A DNA stretch of 64,000 nucleotides from positions 62,001 to 126,000 of the forward strand of contig NZ_JAGGPB010000019.1 of the NCBI RefSeq assembly GCF_018614055.1, written 5' to 3'. Position numbers and translations under genes: made by a program. Origin of the DNA: Streptomyces sp. ISL-98. Lineage in GTDB: Bacteria; Actinomycetota; Actinomycetes; Streptomycetales; Streptomycetaceae. The notes beneath the pieces were generated by a model. The model had not been told where the DNA came from and did not search any database. It saw only the letters and a program-made list of their open reading frames with translations. Positions 61,450-64,000 of the stretch are shown here, piece after piece. The stretch's first letter is position 1; each line of letters starts with the position of its first letter.

Positions 61450-62777
61450 GCACAATCTCCAGTCCTCGCAAGGCGGCCCTGTGGGCGGCCGCCGGTTCGC
61501 TGCTGCTGACCGGATGCGAATTCAATGGCCTGTACGACGTCCAGCTGCCCGGCGGAGCCGCCGCGGACGGCCATGCCTACCGTGTCACGGTCGAGTTCAG
61601 AGACGTACTGGACCTGGTGCCCCAGTCCACGGTGAAGGCGAACAACGTCACCGTCGGCGCCGTCGAAAAGGTCGAACTGGACGGCTGGCACGCCAAGGTG
61701 CGACTACGCGTCGCCGATTCGGTGAAGCTGCCCGCCAACGCGACGGCCGAGCTGCGGCAGACCAGCATGCTCGGCGAGAAGTACGTGTCACTGTCGCCGC
61801 CGACGGACGTCGCACCCGTGGGCAGGCTGACCGACGGCGCGAAGATCCCGCTGTCCCGCAGCGGGCGCAACCCGGAGATCGAAGAGGTACTTTCGGCGCT
61901 TTCCGCACTGCTCAACGGCGGTGGGGTGGCTCAGCTCCACACCATCACGACGGAGTTGAACAAGGCGTTGGAGGGCCGCGAGAACCGGGTCAAGTCCCTG
62001 CTCTCCGAGCTCGACACCTTCATCGGCGGCCTCGACAAGCAGCGCGCCGAGATCGTCCGCGCGCTGGAGGGCATCGACAAGCTCGCCAAGAGGCTCGCGA
62101 AGGAGAAGGCCACGATCGGCCGGGCCATCACCACCATGCCGCCGGCACTGAAAGTGCTGGCCGACCAGCGCACCAAGCTGACCACGATGCTCACCTCCCT
62201 CTCGAAGCTCGGCAAGACGGGCACGAAGGTGATCAACGCGTCGCGCGCCGACCTGACAGCCAATCTGCGAAGTCTCCGGCCGATCCTCCAGCAGCTGAAC
62301 AAGGCGGGCAGCGATCTGCCCAACGCGCTGGAGCTGCTGACGACGTACCCGTTCCCGCGCAATGTCGTGGGCGCCATCAAGGGCGACTACGTCAATCTCA
62401 AAGTCACCGCCGACCTCGACCTCAACAGCATCTACGGGAACCTCGCCGACGACCCGAAGAAGCCCGCCGAGCCCGGAAAGCCCACGCTGCCCGGGACACC
62501 CGATGTCCCCGACGTCCCCGAACTCCCCGAAACGCCGGGCCTTCCGGAGACCCCGGAGCTGCCGGACGCACCGGAGCTGCCGGATTCGCCCCCTTCGAAC
62601 CGGCCGCCGGGAGAAGGAGACGGGGACGGAGGCGGGGACGTGCTGTGCCCGCCGGTGTGCACCAGCAGTTACTCGTCGTACGGCGACTACTCCTCGTACG
62701 GCGGCGTCGGCTCCGACTTCGGCTCCGACTTCGACCTCGCTCTGGCGGAGCTCATGCTGAAGGGGATGCAACCGTGA
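61446..62777 (+). CDS. mceE: Mce protein E (lipoprotein, LprK-like)
   Basis: The 443-residue protein has a lipobox LLTGC (cysteine near residue 24) instead of a plain membrane anchor, as in LprK/MceE of mycobacteria, then an MlaD domain. The C-terminus is Pro-rich (PELPETPGLPETPELPDAP in outline). It then has a short Ser/Tyr-rich region and the acidic DFGSDFDLALAELML end, which may contact the wall or a partner. It overlaps mceD by 4 bp. Confidence 0.88.
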   Translation: MSTISSPRKAALWAAAGSLLLTGCEFNGLYDVQLPGGAAADGHAYRVTVEFRDVLDLVPQSTVKANNVTVGAVEKVELDGWHAKVRLRVADSVKLPANATAELRQTSMLGEKYVSLSPPTDVAPVGRLTDGAKIPLSRSGRNPEIEEVLSALSALLNGGGVAQLHTITTELNKALEGRENRVKSLLSELDTFIGGLDKQRAEIVRALEGIDKLAKRLAKEKATIGRAITTMPPALKVLADQRTKLTTMLTSLSKLGKTGTKVINASRADLTANLRSLRPILQQLNKAGSDLPNALELLTTYPFPRNVVGAIKGDYVNLKVTADLDLNSIYGNLADDPKKPAEPGKPTLPGTPDVPDVPELPETPGLPETPELPDAPELPDSPPSNRPPGEGDGDGGGDVLCPPVCTSSYSSYGDYSSYGGVGSDFGSDFDLALAELMLKGMQP

Positions 62778-63979
62778 TCACACGTACGGTCAAAGCCCAG
62801 CTGCTCGCCTTCTCCCTGGTCACCGCCCTCGGAGTGTCCTACGTCGGCGTCGAGTACACCGGACTGGTCGACCGCGTCCTGGACCGCGGATACACCGTAC
62901 GAGCCGACTTCGCCGACTCCGGAGGCATCTACTCGGGCGCAGAGGTCACGTACCGAGGGGTCCCCGTGGGCCGCGTCGGCGATCTGCGGCTGACCGGCAG
63001 CGGCGGCGTCTCGGTGGCGCTGCAGTTGGAGGGCTCCCCGCAGATCCCGGCGGACACGCTGGCGGTCGTGGCGAACCGTTCCGCCGTGGGCGAGCAGTAC
63101 GTGGATCTTCAGCCGCGTGCCGAGGGCGGCCCGTACCTCCATGACGGCGGCGCCATCGCCCGTCGGAACACCCGAGTGCCGGTACCCACCACAGACCTGA
63201 TCCTCAGCCTGGACCGGCTGGTCAACTCGGTGGACAAGCAGGACCTGCGGATCACGGTCGACGAACTCGGCAAGGCGTTCGCCGGCACAGGTCCGCATCT
63301 GACCCGGCTGGTGGACTCGGGCAATGACCTGGTCGAGTCGGCGTCGGACTCGCTCCCTCAGACCATCTCGCTGATCGAGGACTCACGGAAGGTTCTGAAG
63401 ACCCAGGCCGACAAGGGCTCGGCAATCAAGTCATTCTCCAGCGATCTGGCAGACCTGACCGCGCAGTTGAAGTCCAGCGACGGCGACCTGCGCGCCCTTA
63501 TGGGCAACGGCACTTCCGCCGCCCAGCAGATGAACTCGCTGCTGAAGTCCAACGAGCCCCACCTCCCGGTCCTGCTGGGAAACCTGATCAGCGGCGGCCA
63601 GATCACCGTCGCCCGACTCCCCGGCGTGGAACAGACGCTGGTCACCTTCCCGGTGGTGGTAGCGGGCAGCCACACGGTCATCCCCGGTGACGGCACCACC
63701 CACTTCGGGATGGTGGTCAACGCCGACGACCCACCGCCGTGCCGACAGGGCTACAAGACGCAGCGCCGCGACCCGTCGGACACCACGAACCGCCCGGCGA
63801 ACACCGACGCCCGCTGCACGGCGCCGCGCGGAGGCGACACATCGGTCCGCGGAGCCCAGAACGCCCCGGGCGCCGGCAGCCCGACCGGAAGGCCCGTCGA
63901 GATCGGCTCGACAGGCGGAGAACAGAACGTGTTCGGAAAGGACTCATGGCAATGGCTGCTAATAGGACCAATGGCATGA
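62774..63979 (+). CDS. mceF: Mce protein F
   Basis: The 401-residue protein begins at GTG 62774 (MITRTVKAQLLAFSLVTALGVSYVGVEYTG) with a membrane anchor, then an MlaD domain (SGAEVTYRGVPVGRVGDLRL). Its helical tail and C-terminal Cys-containing region (PPPCRQGYKTQRRD, ARCTAPRG) are typical of MceF. The stop overlaps the next ATG. Confidence 0.9.
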   Translation: MITRTVKAQLLAFSLVTALGVSYVGVEYTGLVDRVLDRGYTVRADFADSGGIYSGAEVTYRGVPVGRVGDLRLTGSGGVSVALQLEGSPQIPADTLAVVANRSAVGEQYVDLQPRAEGGPYLHDGGAIARRNTRVPVPTTDLILSLDRLVNSVDKQDLRITVDELGKAFAGTGPHLTRLVDSGNDLVESASDSLPQTISLIEDSRKVLKTQADKGSAIKSFSSDLADLTAQLKSSDGDLRALMGNGTSAAQQMNSLLKSNEPHLPVLLGNLISGGQITVARLPGVEQTLVTFPVVVAGSHTVIPGDGTTHFGMVVNADDPPPCRQGYKTQRRDPSDTTNRPANTDARCTAPRGGDTSVRGAQNAPGAGSPTGRPVEIGSTGGEQNVFGKDSWQWLLIGPMA

Positions 63980-64000
63980 CCCACACACTCGTGGCCCGCG
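63976..64000 (+). CDS. Start of the next mce-operon gene (3' partial)
   Basis: An ATG overlaps the mceF stop (ATGA), giving MTHTLVAR before the window ends. It is probably the first of the Mce-associated proteins that usually follow mceF. Nothing more can be said from eight codons. Confidence 0.55.

Noticed and set aside
61481..62773. Upstream extension of the mceF frame
   Set aside because: It lies inside mceE in another frame and reads as Arg-rich sequence. The GTG overlapping the mceE stop starts a proper anchor and MlaD domain.
1..64000. tRNA or rRNA genes, or mobile elements
   Set aside because: I looked for T-loop motifs, rRNA-like stretches, transposases, integrases and flanking direct repeats, and none stood out by eye. 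A tRNAscan and an IS search would decide it.

Overview
The window is high-GC actinobacterial DNA with tightly packed, short-gap operons, frequent GTG/TTG starts and ATGA/GTGA stop-start overlaps. The gene content (WhiJ-type regulator with DUF397 and HATPase partners, AfsR/SARP regulator, zinc-free ribosomal protein set, six-gene Mce operon with MlaF/YrbE) points to Streptomyces or a close relative, on a core part of the chromosome. I see no rRNA, tRNA, insertion sequence, prophage or CRISPR array.

Layout. Bases 1-3030 hold the end of a DUF2156 lysyltransferase-like membrane protein and a divergent oxidoreductase/MarR pair. Bases 3043-6694 are the folate cluster (folP, an NTF2-like gene, folB, folK, a DUF3180 gene, then folE convergent). 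Bases 6800-14032 form a conserved housekeeping block: ftsH, hpt, tilS, a DUF2342 zinc protease, dacB and divergent ppa. Bases 14207-24629 carry a ThrE exporter, DedA, a YbjQ/DUF74 gene followed 3 nt later by glutamate decarboxylase, a BNR-type lipoprotein, a PadR-controlled drug-type ABC transporter, a DinB protein and an aldehyde dehydrogenase. Bases 24693-26706 are a WhiJ/AbaA-like trio (XRE-DUF5753, HATPase, DUF397). Bases 26824-29277 are a Zur-type cluster of cysteine-poor ribosomal proteins S18, L31, L33, L28 and S14 with a COG0523 protein, split by a divergent promoter that contains a 21-bp palindrome.

Bases 29317-38242 hold a lipoprotein, a secreted delta-60/DUF11/RTX mosaic protein, an MFS exporter, two poorly characterised proteins and an ABC/FtsX pair. 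A large composite palindrome then precedes a second family A DNA polymerase. Bases 40564-43482 encode an AfsR-like SARP regulator with an array of three 11-bp-spaced heptamers upstream. After acetyltransferase and VOC genes and a second ABC/FtsX pair comes an ion-homeostasis block (TrkA, TrkH, a CBS protein and an ArsB/NhaD-type transporter with a structured leader). The last 12 kb hold a lytic transglycosylase, a membrane-anchored ECF sigma factor with a Val-Pro-Glu repeat tail, and a full mce operon (mlaF, two yrbE, six mce genes) that runs to the window edge.

The most interesting part is 51.9-64 kb. A nearly identical 36-bp element (31 of 36 bases) sits upstream of both the transglycosylase and the mce operon, and the predicted membrane-tethered sigma factor lies between them. 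This suggests one wall/lipid-import regulon. Other notable signals are an exact 21-bp repeat placed upstream of both the HATPase and DUF397 genes in transcription-matched orientation, a COG0523 protein whose GTPase motifs are degenerate, and the leader hairpin of the ArsB/NhaD-type transporter.
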